Source of the DNA: Haemonchus contortus
Taxonomy: Eukaryota; Nematoda; Chromadorea; Rhabditida; Trichostrongylidae
NCBI GenBank assembly: GCA_000469685.2
Contig: LS997562.1
Location: 20,799,920-20,863,919, forward strand
Direction of reading: 5' to 3'
Length of the DNA: 64,000 nt
Both the position numbers and the translations under genes were made by a program. This document shows positions 25,254 through 35,539 of this stretch, one piece after another. The notes beneath the pieces are model-generated. The model was not told where the DNA came from, did not search any database, and worked only from the letters and a program-made list of their open reading frames with translations. How positions within the stretch are numbered: the first letter of the stretch is position 1; every line of letters starts with the position of its first letter.

Positions 25254-27150
25254 TAAACTTCAAGGTGAAAATGGCAGAAGGTTTTTGGCTGATCCCCAAA
25301 AAGCAGAAGCCCTTGCGCAGTTCTTTTCTTCTGTTTTTACCCCAAAATCGGATGCCAACTCTGCAGTGGCTCCTATGCGCTGTACGTGCTCGAATTCTGT
25401 CATTCACTGCGTGATAACTTCTCAAGAAGTGCGTAGAGTATTGAAATCGCTGAACTGTTCTACTTCGGTACCTTACGACGGTATTCCTCAAATTGTTTAC
25501 AAGAACTGCGCCACCTCGCTGAGTGAACCTATATGTATGATACTTAACGCACCGCTGATGTATAGTGAGGTCCCGTCCTGCTGGAAGGAATCTGTCATCA
25601 CAGCTATACCCAAAATACCTGGACCGAAACTAGTTTCCTCTTTCCGACCCATAAGTATTACCGTGCCACCTGTTAAAGTCCTGGAAAAAATCTTACGTGA
25701 TAAAATTGCATCGAATCTAATGAAAAACAAACTTATACCTATGGAACAACATGGTTTCATTAGCAGTGCTTCCACAGTTACACTTATGGCAGATTGCGTA
25801 TTTGATTGGAATCTTGCTTTGAATGAGGGGAAGGGTGTAGATATCATCTACTTCGATTTGACAAAGGCTTTCGATAAAGTGAGTCATGAAAAGTTACTTC
25901 TCAAACTTCAACAATTAGGGATTGAATGCAACATTCTTAGCTGGATTCAGTCTTACTTGGAGGATAGGCATATGTGCGTCAGGGTAGGTAACAGCTTTTC
26001 ACAGAGGTTTCATTGCTCTAGCGGTGTCCCACAAGGTGGTGTGTTGTCTCCCTTGTTATTTGTAGCGTACACATACGACTTACCTTCATATCTATACACT
26101 CATCCTTCGATCAAAATAAAAATGTATGCCGATGACATTAAAGTATATGGTGTTTACAGCAATGATAATCATTGTCAAATACATCAAGCTTTGACCCAAT
26201 CTATTCGCAATATGATGGATTGGGCTACTGCTTGGGGAATACCTGTAAACTTCACGAAAACATCTGTACTTCATTTAGGTAAAGCCATAATCGAACCATA
26301 CATAGTCGACAACATTTCACTAAATACTTCATATGAAGTTCGTGACCTTGGGTTTCTTATCAATTCCAACTTGGACTTTTCGCACCACATCGATGTAATC
26401 GTTCGAAAAGCATACGTAACACTTTTTGCCATTTTTAGAAATGTTCTATGTAACGATGTTTCAATTTTGATAAGGCTCTATAAGGCATACGTTGTTCCCA
26501 TACTCGAGTACGGTTCACAGATATGGAGCCCTCACACCAAGAAACTTCAAGCAAAAATTGAGAAAGTAAAGCAAACTTTCACGAGAATATTAATGTATAA
26601 ATGTTTCCCTGATCCAACATACCCACGATCTTTACCGACCTACGATGACCGCCTGCATCGTTTCAATCTTAAAACATCGTTGTACAGAAGAGTATTCAGT
26701 GATATAGTATTCTGTTTTAAAATGCTGAGAGGTGAACTCAAGCTACGGCCGAGCAAGTACTGGATAATCAGACCGTGTAGAGGTCGTACCACTTCGCTAT
26801 CACTACAATGCCCTAAACTGAGCAGTAATCAGAAGGCCTGTGTGTTTCATTCGCTTTTCTTCCGAGGAGCCAGATGGCTTCAACTGTTACCATTAGACCT
26901 GCAAAAGGCGCGAAGTACCGATGCGTTCAAAAAGAAATTGAGGAAGATAGACCTTCTTGCTTCGTTAGGCATACAAGATTTCTAGATGTGTTTAGCCAAA
27001 AGAATATCCACTTATGGGTATGATTTTTCTTAATGTGCGTTTTTATGACTTTTTCTGCTGTTTAAATTTGTAACTGGTTTTGTTTTCTTGCTTACTACTG
27101 TAGCGCACCTTCGTGTGTATTTTGAATGAATAAATAAATAAATAAATAAT
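25254..27150 (+). mobile_element. CR1/jockey-like LINE, 5'-truncated, with long reverse transcriptase frame
   Basis: One uninterrupted frame runs from the left boundary to a TAG at 26983-26985, giving about 575 element-derived codons. Reverse transcriptase landmarks are in order: SFRPISITVPPVKVLEKIL, then EQHGF, YFDLTKAFDKVSHEKLL, SGVPQGGVLSPLLF, the catalytic KMYADDIKVYG and the SVLHLGK region. The C-terminal part ends FKKKLRKIDLLASLGIQDF. The endonuclease domain is absent (5' truncation). The tail is four or more AAAT units (27125-27148), as in CR1-type LINEs. The open frame's first 31 codons before 25254 are host spacer. The matching empty site is at about 12,795-12,810. Intact frame implies a recent insertion. 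Confidence 0.85.
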
Positions 27151-28805
27151 CCTCTCAGTTCTTTGACTCTATGAATCCCATGTCCACTGAATAGTTCTCC
27201 TGGATCAATAGTAACGGGTCTGATTTTAAGACAAAACCGGCTGTGGAGCTATTCTTGGAAGGCGTCAACACATTGTTATGTTCAAATTAGTCCTTGCAAT
27301 GACCAATTTGCAGTTTTGTCTGGACCATCTTCTTCTGATCGCTAAAAATGATAATTTCAGTGTGGGCCCAAAGCTTTTTTCAGTGAGTTTATCTTCAGTG
27401 TTTGTGCGTCCTTTCTTCTATACAAAGTAGTCGGGCGGAGGTGTTAGCTCATAGAGCCACAATAAAGCTTTGTGTGCTGTACGTTCTGCCTGAACCCGTT
27501 TCATGCATGTCACGTCCCAGATGTTGCTAGGCCAGTCATCTACTTCGTCGAAAGGATAAGGCTCCGAAACCCAAGGTGGCTTTCAAGAAACGAAACAAGA
27601 CCGCCAGAACGACCGCCAAATCGGCGGATCGATTCGTTTTCCAAAGATTCCAGAGAAAGATGACATTGGGTTCAAATTGCAAAGTATCGGGAGGTACGGA
27701 AGAGCTGTGAACTCAATAAGAAGATCGCCGAAAGCAAACACCGCAGTAGTAATCGGATTGTTCCAGTTCCGTACGAGAGATACACAGTGGAAAAGTAACG
27801 TATTCTGGTCGATTTGCACTGTACCTGCAGCAGTGCCCCAAAGCTTCAACAACTGTTTAGCGTTCATTTCTCATCCTAGCCAACTGCCATTCCAGTAGTC
27901 GTCGCAATAGGAAACCGTATGAAGTACGAATTAAATCGAAGGCAAGTAAGAACTAGTAGAGAAGAACACACACGATTAGGAAATTGGGCTACAAATTATG
28001 TCAGGACGCAGGCAAAAAATGAATTGACAGATCTGGCTGGCATTGCGTCTGGAATAGTTCGCTTAGATACCGATTGTCAAATGAGGTGGTCGAATAACCG
28101 TTCATGTGGATGCTCGGTACATCCATGGCCTAGGAAAGGCTTGAGACGATCATTGCCTTCTCACAACTCCGAACTAAAGACGACTTACCTACTATTAGTT
28201 CTCAGGCTTGACCGGTATAATTTTTAAAGTTTTTTTTCAACCTTCGACCCAATTGAAGCTGATGTTGGCTTTCAAAGTTGCCTTCTTCTCCTTAGCATCA
28301 TTCCCATTCAATTACAAAGTCCACTTTTTATGTGTGCTGTCGCCTTTTTTGTATCAACGGCATCTTATGTCAATAGCTTAGTTTCAGATTGTTCCTTCTC
28401 GACCATGTCGCTTCAGTCAGAGGCAATGGTTAAGAGTGCTTCGGCAGGGGTCGAACTCATAGTCTTTCTGAGCTCATGACTACGCTCATCGAGAAGCCTA
28501 CAAGTTCGATCTCTGCTGGAGCAGAAACAGTGCCCTACAATAATTTCAAGAAGTGGCGTCGGTTCTGGCATCAGACCAAGGTCCACAGGCCGGCTGATAA
28601 AGGACCTTCATCTCAACAACAATGGATGCTGTCAAAAAAGAGTAGTGTTGACATGGCAGTCTAGTTTTAAAAGTACTGGGACTCGTTGATATTTGGTTAC
28701 GAGTAAGTGGTCCTTTCTCCGCACGACTTTCCATAGAAAGACTTGGCTCATCTAATTCCTTCTTTGCTCTGGAACTTAAACGATCAAAGGCAAGACCCAA
28801 GAACG
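27150..28805. repeat. duplicated spacer, unit 3, upstream of copy 3
   Basis: The part to about 27720 matches 12810-13400, and the later part matches 14900-15734. No coding sequence recognised. Short frames here are chance. Confidence 0.65.
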
Positions 28806-29040
28806 GAAAAGATTTTCTTCGACTTCATTGCTCTAGTTCAGAGGGGCGGAACGGGAGGCGGAACAAATAGCAATTAGCAAAAATTTTTGCATAAATACCG
28901 ACCAACATGGTAGATGTTTAGATGGATTCACCTAGGTTCCTTGTGTCTTCCATCTTTACTCATATTCTATGGTCAATTTTGATCGAGCAGCCCCTCCCCA
29001 TTCCCAATGATCCCTGAACGTCAATTTTTCAATTACAGAA
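28806..29040 (+). promoter_or_regulatory. promoter module and 5' leader of copy 3
   Basis: GGGGCGGAACGGGAGGCGGA (28843-28862) is followed by AATAGCAATTAG and CATAAATACCGACCAA (TATA part 28890-28896). The leader ends in AATTACAG (to 29038) with ATG at 29041. Confidence 0.7.
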
Positions 29041-32000
29041 ATGTTTCCCTTAATTATACTCATGGCGATGAGCGCTACCGTCCATTCGCAAATGGTCCGT
29101 CAATGTACGTGTAAGGAAGTGGAACAGTGCAAGCGATCAGCTACTGGAAATATCATGCAATGCGCTGATCAGTGCCAGGTGAGGCTTTTTGCTTTGTCAT
29201 TTCTTTTCATACTCCAAAACTTCCAACCTTCTTTCTCTAATATCGAAATTAAGATGAAAATCACATTGTGTAGTGACAAGGAGTACTTCATACACGCATG
29301 GTCACGGGTTCGATATCCACCTGAGCCAACCAAGCCTTCAATCCCTCCGGGTTTTGTGAATTGGGTTCAGACTCGCCTGGGAGGATAAAAGCACTGACTT
29401 GTACATCCGCTGTCACTACGATTCTGATTAGAAGTCGAATGCGTGAGCGCCTTCAAGTAGTATGCTTCTTCTCTCTTTCAGCCCTGACAACCAGCAACTT
29501 CCGAGTAAGACAGGCTCCCCTCTTCAATGATCAGGAAAAAAATCCCCTGAAATTGTGTACTATTGGTATGGAGAAGGTAGTGTCCTCCTGGTAATGATGT
29601 GCGGAGGGGGGTAAATGGCAGTTCTACGTGCATGGTACCTATCTCGAACCTTCTATCGATGATGTTATGATAGTGAGGATAATAACGAAAATATTATCAA
29701 TAATAGTAGGCATGAATAACTGCACCTGTGTGCTAGAAATAGATGGTAGATTCGTCATAGGCTTTAGTGATGAATCTATTACCATATTTAGTATCTAAGT
29801 GCTCTCTCACTTATTTACTCCAGAAAAAGCGATATTCGTATACAATAGGAGCTGAGAATCGGGGATACCTCAAGGCGGCAATATGGTCCAGCATAGTTGC
29901 CTGGCCAAATCTCTGATGAAGTAGCCGTCCATAGGCTGAAAAGGCAGTCGCATATGACGATGACCATGGGCTAAACAGATGACAACATCTGTTGTTATGT
30001 TACCTTGTTTATTAAAAATTACTTCTTTTTTACTTACAAAAAAACCAGTATCCAAGTTGTTTACCTCTTTGCTGTGCATTTGCAAAACAAACGTCAAAAA
30101 CCTCTCTTTGTTATGCATTTGCAAAACAAACGTCAAAAACCATCTGACTGCTTTTAATGATCATAATCCATTATGTGGGAGCTATTTATAAATACGAAGA
30201 TCATAAATGGTACATGGCGTCATCGTGTTAGAAGGCCCACTAGTACTAGTACCTATGATCCTTGATGAAGGTCCAATCCAAATAAAGCCCTGATTCCAGA
30301 ATTCATTGAACAGAATTTCAAATCCCGTCCTACAAAGCTGCTTCAACCCCTAGATTCTCTTATTCCTATGATTCAGAGTCTTTCCAGAGTCATATAGCAG
30401 CTCTCGGTGCTTCATATCAAGGCACAAAAAATTGCCTGAGGTCTCAAGAGCCACTGATTGGCGCAACCATCCGCTGTGAAAGTAACCTAGAGGCCGGATC
30501 GTGAGTTTTTCTTTTTATCTTTCCCTTTGAATCAACAGAGGTTTTCACATCTTTTTGCCCTACCGCAATAAGTTGTGGTAATTTCGCGTTATAAATGGTG
30601 TTGGATGTGATTGACCTACATGTTGAAACGGACTTTGACTCGCAAATGTGGTCTCGGATCCGCTTTAGCCTTTTTAGAGGGTACAGATAGGATAGGCTTT
30701 GGATATTTTCACTTAGTATTCATGACACAAGGAACACATGAGAAAAATGACAAAAAACTCTAAGACAAGAGAAGGAGAACAGAGAACAATGGGATCATTC
30801 CAATGGGAGAATTCCTTGGGCCGATAGTGATCCTTATCCAAAATAGATGAGTCCACTAGTAGCACGAACTTAAATGATTAGCTTTTGTGCTGGGATTGGC
30901 TCCTATATACAGGGGTGCCCAAAAAAAAAGAGACACCATGCATGGGGCCTGATCCAGGGCGGAATACGTCGCACCGATTGAAGCAGCATAAGAATGTGAT
31001 TGAGTAAATTGTACTAAGAATGTTGCTTGATGAAAGGAAGCAGGATCCCGTGTGGTTCCTATATCGGCATCAAAATATGAAGCCGTCTGCCATTACGGAC
31101 GCGCTCAAGACGACTTATGGGTATCGGTCGACAACAAGCAGATACGCAACTTTCTCAATCGTGTCGCTCACGGACAGATTTCTGGGCATCGTCGCTTAGG
31201 ATCTGGAGAACCGCTGACTTCCTGTAGCCCCGACAACTCCGCAATGATCTACGACGTCGTGGGGACGAGCCGCTCTCGCCGACCTCAGACGACATCAAAT
31301 TTGCAAGGCAAAAACTTTCGATTTCGTCCGTGCGGAAGGCCACTGAAGAATTACGTGATCGAGTACAATGTGTTCTTGATTTTGCGGGTGGTAATATTCA
31401 GTCAGAGTTTAATAAAGTTTGATTACATTGGTGGTACAAGCCGAGCAGTGAAAGTGTCTCTTTTTTTTGGGCACCCCTGTAGAGTCTTCCATCCCAAGAC
31501 CTACTTCACGATAGTCTGAGGTATCTAGCCTGAGTGAAATAATGGAAACTGTGGTGCAGAATAGGGTAAATATGACGAAGAAGGAGGGGAGAAGATTTCG
31601 AGAAATATAAGGCTCCAAAAAAGCAATAAAAAAGATGGTCATACAGGATTGCATGTCTGTAACCGTCTGGGCGCCTCCCAAATGAGCGCGATATTCGTCG
31701 GCGTTCTAATGCATCGCTGTGGATGGTGCAGCCACAACAGACCGTCATGACACGGCCGCTTTTGGATGGTTCTCAGCCAAGCTAGTTCTGGCGCCAACGC
31801 CCTGCCGAGATCGTTTTTCGACCTGGCAATGTCCCACGTACTACCTTTGGAGGACACGGGTCCATTCTAAAGAGAAATTTCAAAAACCATTTTATTGTAA
31901 ACTGGGCCATCGAGTGATTAGTATCAGCGTTCTGTTCAGATGTGCACAACGTCCTGGCGGAAAAGTACCTAAGCGCTATCCAGAAACTTTGAAACTCGCA

Positions 32001-33662
32001 GCTTATGCGGAAATCGAGTCACAGCTTGCCAAATCCGGTAAGTCAGATGAGTATACTTTGGTAGAAAGGACTTACCGTTTGTCAAAACTATGTCATAAGA
32101 CTCTTGGGGGATTCTTCAGGTATCCAGAGGGAAGCAAGGCCATTCTTGGTTGCTGGAAAGAAGTTCTCGTCGTGCATCACGAGCTGTATGGATCGTGGAG
32201 GAGGAAACTGTCTCAAGAAATTGAAGTAAATATCTAACTGTATCAATATGTCACAGTGGTGATCCAGAATCCTGAAAATCAGTCGCTTTCAGTTGTGGTC
32301 TGGCCCTCCCTCCAGATAACGTACTCGTCCAACAGACAAAACAATGTGCGCTCAGAAGTGGTCTCAATACACCAGCTGTTCAGCGACTCTGTAATTGTTT
32401 GGCAGCTGCTGGTGCCAGGTCTGGAGAAATTTCAATCTTTACTCCCTCCAAAATTGATAGACTTTTTTATATCTCTTGAGATAGGATGACGTCGCGAAAA
32501 AAAAAACAGCCAGCTCACTGATGTCAGAGTATGTAGGAGGGGTGTTAATAATAGCGACGATGACTTTGCGTAAACTTGTGCTCATGACCTAGGGCAGTCC
32601 GTTTAGGAGGAAAAGTTTATAAAGCATTTTCTTATAGTTAAGATGGTTAAGATAAGTATAGTATCAGTGATTGTGACTCAAACCCCCTCAGTGCTGGTTC
32701 TAAAAATACAGCGTATGATGCCCTTTTTTGAGAGTGAAAGGGTCTTTTCTATTCGATTGTCCGCAGAGCAGTCATATGGTTGGGGTCAAAAGGGTGATTG
32801 GCCTACATATGAAATGGACTTCAACTCGTCTGGAAATCCGCTTTACCCTTTTTAGAGGGTACAGATAGAACAGGCCTTGGATTTTTTTACTTAGTTTTCA
32901 TTACACAAGAGAAGAAGGACAAAAGTCTCTAATTGTAAGACAAGAGAAGGAGAGAACAACAAGATTATTCCAATGAAAAAAATCCTTGGGCCGATGGTGA
33001 TCCTTATTCTACAAAATAGGTGAGTCCACTAGTAGCACGAACTGAAACAATTAGCTTTTTTGCTGGGATTGGCTCTTATATAGAGTCTTCCACCCTGAAG
33101 GGGGTTAAAGGGGAAGAAAAAATAGCGAGAAAGAGTATCTAGCTAAAAGCGCTCCATTAGTTCAGCAGTCGAATCTCAAAGGAAATGAATTCTCTTGCGA
33201 AAATTCAGGTGTTCAAAGTGCTGTTGATTATTACCCCACACTGCAGTGACTGTACTATTAATCTTGATCTAGTGCTGACGCCCTATAACTTAGCCAGCAA
33301 CGACATCAGTGGTAAAAGAAGAGTATCTACAGGAATAGAGTTAAACCACTGATTTGAGGCATTTCCCAATAGGGTGGAAGGTCGTGTATCGCATTAGAAA
33401 AACATCACTGAAATTAGTTCATGGGTAACTCCATACCCTAGTAAGCAGTAACTCATTTAAGTCACTTCTCAACCATAGGTAGTAAGGCTGAACCCATGTC
33501 TAGTCAAAAAATTAATCGACTTTGTGGGATGACGACAAAACATTGATAGTAACTTTGCCAAAAGAGGCGTAAGTTGTAGAATTAGTTTCTTGTTCTGAAT
33601 AAGCCCATCGTTTTTTTTACAGAGGCCTCAGTCCGATCTGCGGAAAAATCCGAATCTCCTAA
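29041..33662 (+). CDS. secreted 16-cysteine nematode protein, tandem copy 3
   Basis: Exons are 29041-29178, 30388-30500, 31940-32037, 32120-32225, 32293-32418 and 33623-33662 (TAA 33660-33662). They encode 206 aa, collinear with the other copies. The signal peptide is MFPLIILMAMSATVHSQ. All 16 cysteines are present; differences from copy 2 are scattered substitutions such as IT versus VM in exon 4 and a CNC instead of CRC in exon 5. Intron 2 carries a Tc1-like deletion derivative (30910-31479) and intron 5 carries a duplicated piece of intron 2. A polyA signal AATAAA is at 33753-33758. The intact splice sites and frame in all three copies argue that all are maintained genes rather than one gene plus pseudogenes. 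Confidence 0.9.
29264..29460 (+). mobile_element. tRNA-derived SINE in intron 1 of copy 3
   Basis: Has the B box GGGTTCGATATCC (29308-29320), CCTTCAATCCCTCCGGG, GACTTGTACATCCGC and GAAGTCGAATGCG, collinear with the full-length copy at 178-465. The 3' tail is missing. Confidence 0.6.
29999..30183 (+). other. conserved intron 1 block, copy 3, with internal duplication
   Basis: Corresponds to 16930-17072 and 4060-4210. A 39-bp segment containing TTTGCAAAACAAACGTCAAA is present twice in tandem here (about 30078-30140). Confidence 0.55.
30910..31479 (+). mobile_element. Tc1-like deletion derivative B in intron 2 of copy 3 (570 bp)
   Basis: Inverted ends CAGGGGTGCCCAAAAAAAAA flanked by TA (30908-30909, 31480-31481). 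It is the sister of the element at 17285-17856. Its transposase fragment is frameshifted near 31105. Empty versions of this exact target are present at 19877-19896 and at 33070-33090 (GGCTCTTATATAGAGTCTTC). Confidence 0.85.
32790..33100 (+). repeat. copy of an intron 2 segment inside intron 5 of copy 3
   Basis: Matches about 30600-30915 (CTTTTTAGAGGGTACAGATA, CTTGGGCCGAT, GGTGATCCTTAT, AGTCCACTAGTAGCACGAACT). It lacks the Tc1-like element, so the duplication predates that insertion or copied an uninserted allele. Confidence 0.7.
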
Positions 33663-34207
33663 ACAACGTTGCCAACTTGAGCTCAACATATGATGAACTA
33701 ATACTATTAGCAATTTTTATTTGATGTAGATCGAATTTGTTTTGCATATAAAAATAAAAAATGGCGTTCTACTTCGATATTCTGCAAGTTAAACTGTCGA
33801 ATCCGAAACTCGAGTTTTTCCTTTCTGAGCGGAAAAAGAGCTTCTCTTCCCGACCACGATGAAATACTTTGACGAAACAGAAAAAAATTCCAAGGATGGT
33901 GAACAGGTTGTCACTGATTGTCGAACCTCACCTTGAATGCCCGTCTTTGTTTCGAAAACCTTTGCAATACCGTCCTCTTCACGAAATCCTAGCGATGTGT
34001 AGTTTCTGAAGGAGTCCTATAGTTCCTTCTTGAACTGGCTACTGCTTTGAAGGCCTTGATTATCTGGCAGAGTTGTTCCCTAATCTCCTTCTCACTTCTC
34101 TTGGAAGACACTCTTCAATTCCAAAACACCGAATTGGGGTTGAAGAGCCCAAGAAACAAAGTGGAATTCCACTCTTAAGGAGGAACAATTCATGTTCCAC
34201 GATTCAG

Positions 34208-34590
34208 AACTCATTATGTGTCGCGAACGGGATGGGTGTTGGTTGGTACTCCGTTAAGGGCCATGATGTTTCGCCTAGCCACGCATTACAAGCGGTCCTA
34301 CTCAGAGCCACCCGATCGCGGAGAGAGCGGGAAGCTGTGTGTTGTAGGGTATCGCTATTAGGTGGTGTGGCATCCACTGCCTTCTCCCCTCTCGTACCTT
34401 CGAGCATACTATTTCTGCCTTCCTGTGCGTGCGGTATATATTGTATACATATAACGTCTATAAGTAAACTGCTAGTTATTGTCGATACGAGTAATGTTAG
34501 AAAACACGATGTAAAAGCATTAGCCCGTTGTCACGGCTATTGCTACAAAACACGAACATAAAGGTTATTCCGTCTATCTTCATACGACAC
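34208..34590. mobile_element. possible solo-LTR-like sequence
   Basis: Starts TGTGTCGCGAACGGGATGGG exactly where homology between units 2 and 3 stops, contains a TATATATTGTATACATATAA stretch and ends near GACA (about 34588). No partner LTR or gag-pol is visible, and target duplication is unclear. Confidence 0.3.
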
Positions 34591-34599
34591 TAAATACGA

Positions 34600-35060
34600 G
34601 TTATGCCTACGGGTCAAGATCCTACCTCATTAAAGGTCGTCGGCACTCTCTGCCGTCGGGGAAGGAGAGCGATGCGGTGTGTCATGCGCGGACCGCTCCT
34701 CTCCGCGGCCCCGAGTTCCTTCGCTGCTCCGAGGCTCCATGGCGCTTCCAATACTCCCGAGCTGCTGATGACCTCAGCCGTCCGGCGACGGCTGGCAGCT
34801 CTTTACTTTCCATCCTCCTGCTCGCACCCTTGAGCCTCTTTTCCTCTCCTTTGGCAGTGCGATCTTTGAGTGCTTCCGATCCCTTCTGAGTCGAGGTTAT
34901 ACGATGACGACGGAAATGCGAGAATACGAGACACGAAATAGAAAAGCAACCGCTCGGCGCGTTGATATGGCACAAGAATGAAAGGTGTTGAGTGCTCGGC
35001 GCCACGCCCATGCCACGTGGCAATCGATGACGACGGAGCAATCGATGATGACGGTGCTGC
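34600..35060. other. GC-rich unclassified stretch
   Basis: Noticeably richer in G+C than the rest of the window (for example GGACCGCTCCTCTCCGCGGC). Open frames on both strands overlap each other and show no domain. I cannot assign it; a repeat is likely. Confidence 0.3.
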
Positions 35061-35068
35061 AGGGGCGG

Positions 35069-35310
35069 AATATCACCCAGAACTGGATGGACGCGGCAAA
35101 TCACGCGGCGAGATTCGTGGCGTTTAGGACGACTTTGGCATCTATCGTTGGGACGCAAACTTGAAGCAGAGTACATTAGTATGGTCAGATGGTCGTGCTA
35201 ATAGACTCTACTTAAAATATGGGCCCAATGATAGGAGCCAAAGTCGTTTAAATCTCCGCGAATTTCGCCGCGCGATTTGCCGCGTCCATCTAGTTCTGGG
35301 TGAATGTACC
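35069..35310. repeat. foldback inverted repeat, arms about 105 bp
   Basis: The left arm contains ATCACCCAGAACTGGATGGA and CGCGGCAAATCACGCGGCGA. The right arm carries the reverse complement (TCGCCGCGCGATTTGCCGCG and CATCTAGTTCTGGGTGAA). The arms meet around 35190. Both arms read ELDGRGKSRGEIRG in one frame, so the repeat may come from a coding element. Confidence 0.7.
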
Positions 35311-35539
35311 CATACCCACGGTGCTGCGCGTCGAGTAGTATGTACGCGGTGCAGTGACAGTCCAGATGTAATGAAGTCGTGGGCTTCACGACATTGGGCC
35401 GTATGCATAACGCCCAGGGTGGGGAAGGGGAGAGTGTAATCAAGGAAATGTTTGCGAAGGGCACGAACGTCCAAATGGGGTTTTTGCCTTCGTTCTGTGT
35501 CAAGATGGTTGGAATGGAGCAAAGATTTTTCCTATAAAC

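Noticed and set aside
28436..28500. tRNA-like sequence on the minus strand (GAGTTCGACCCC with GCTTC/GAAGC ends)
   Set aside because: No anticodon arm of normal size and only five acceptor pairs; at most a tRNA relic.
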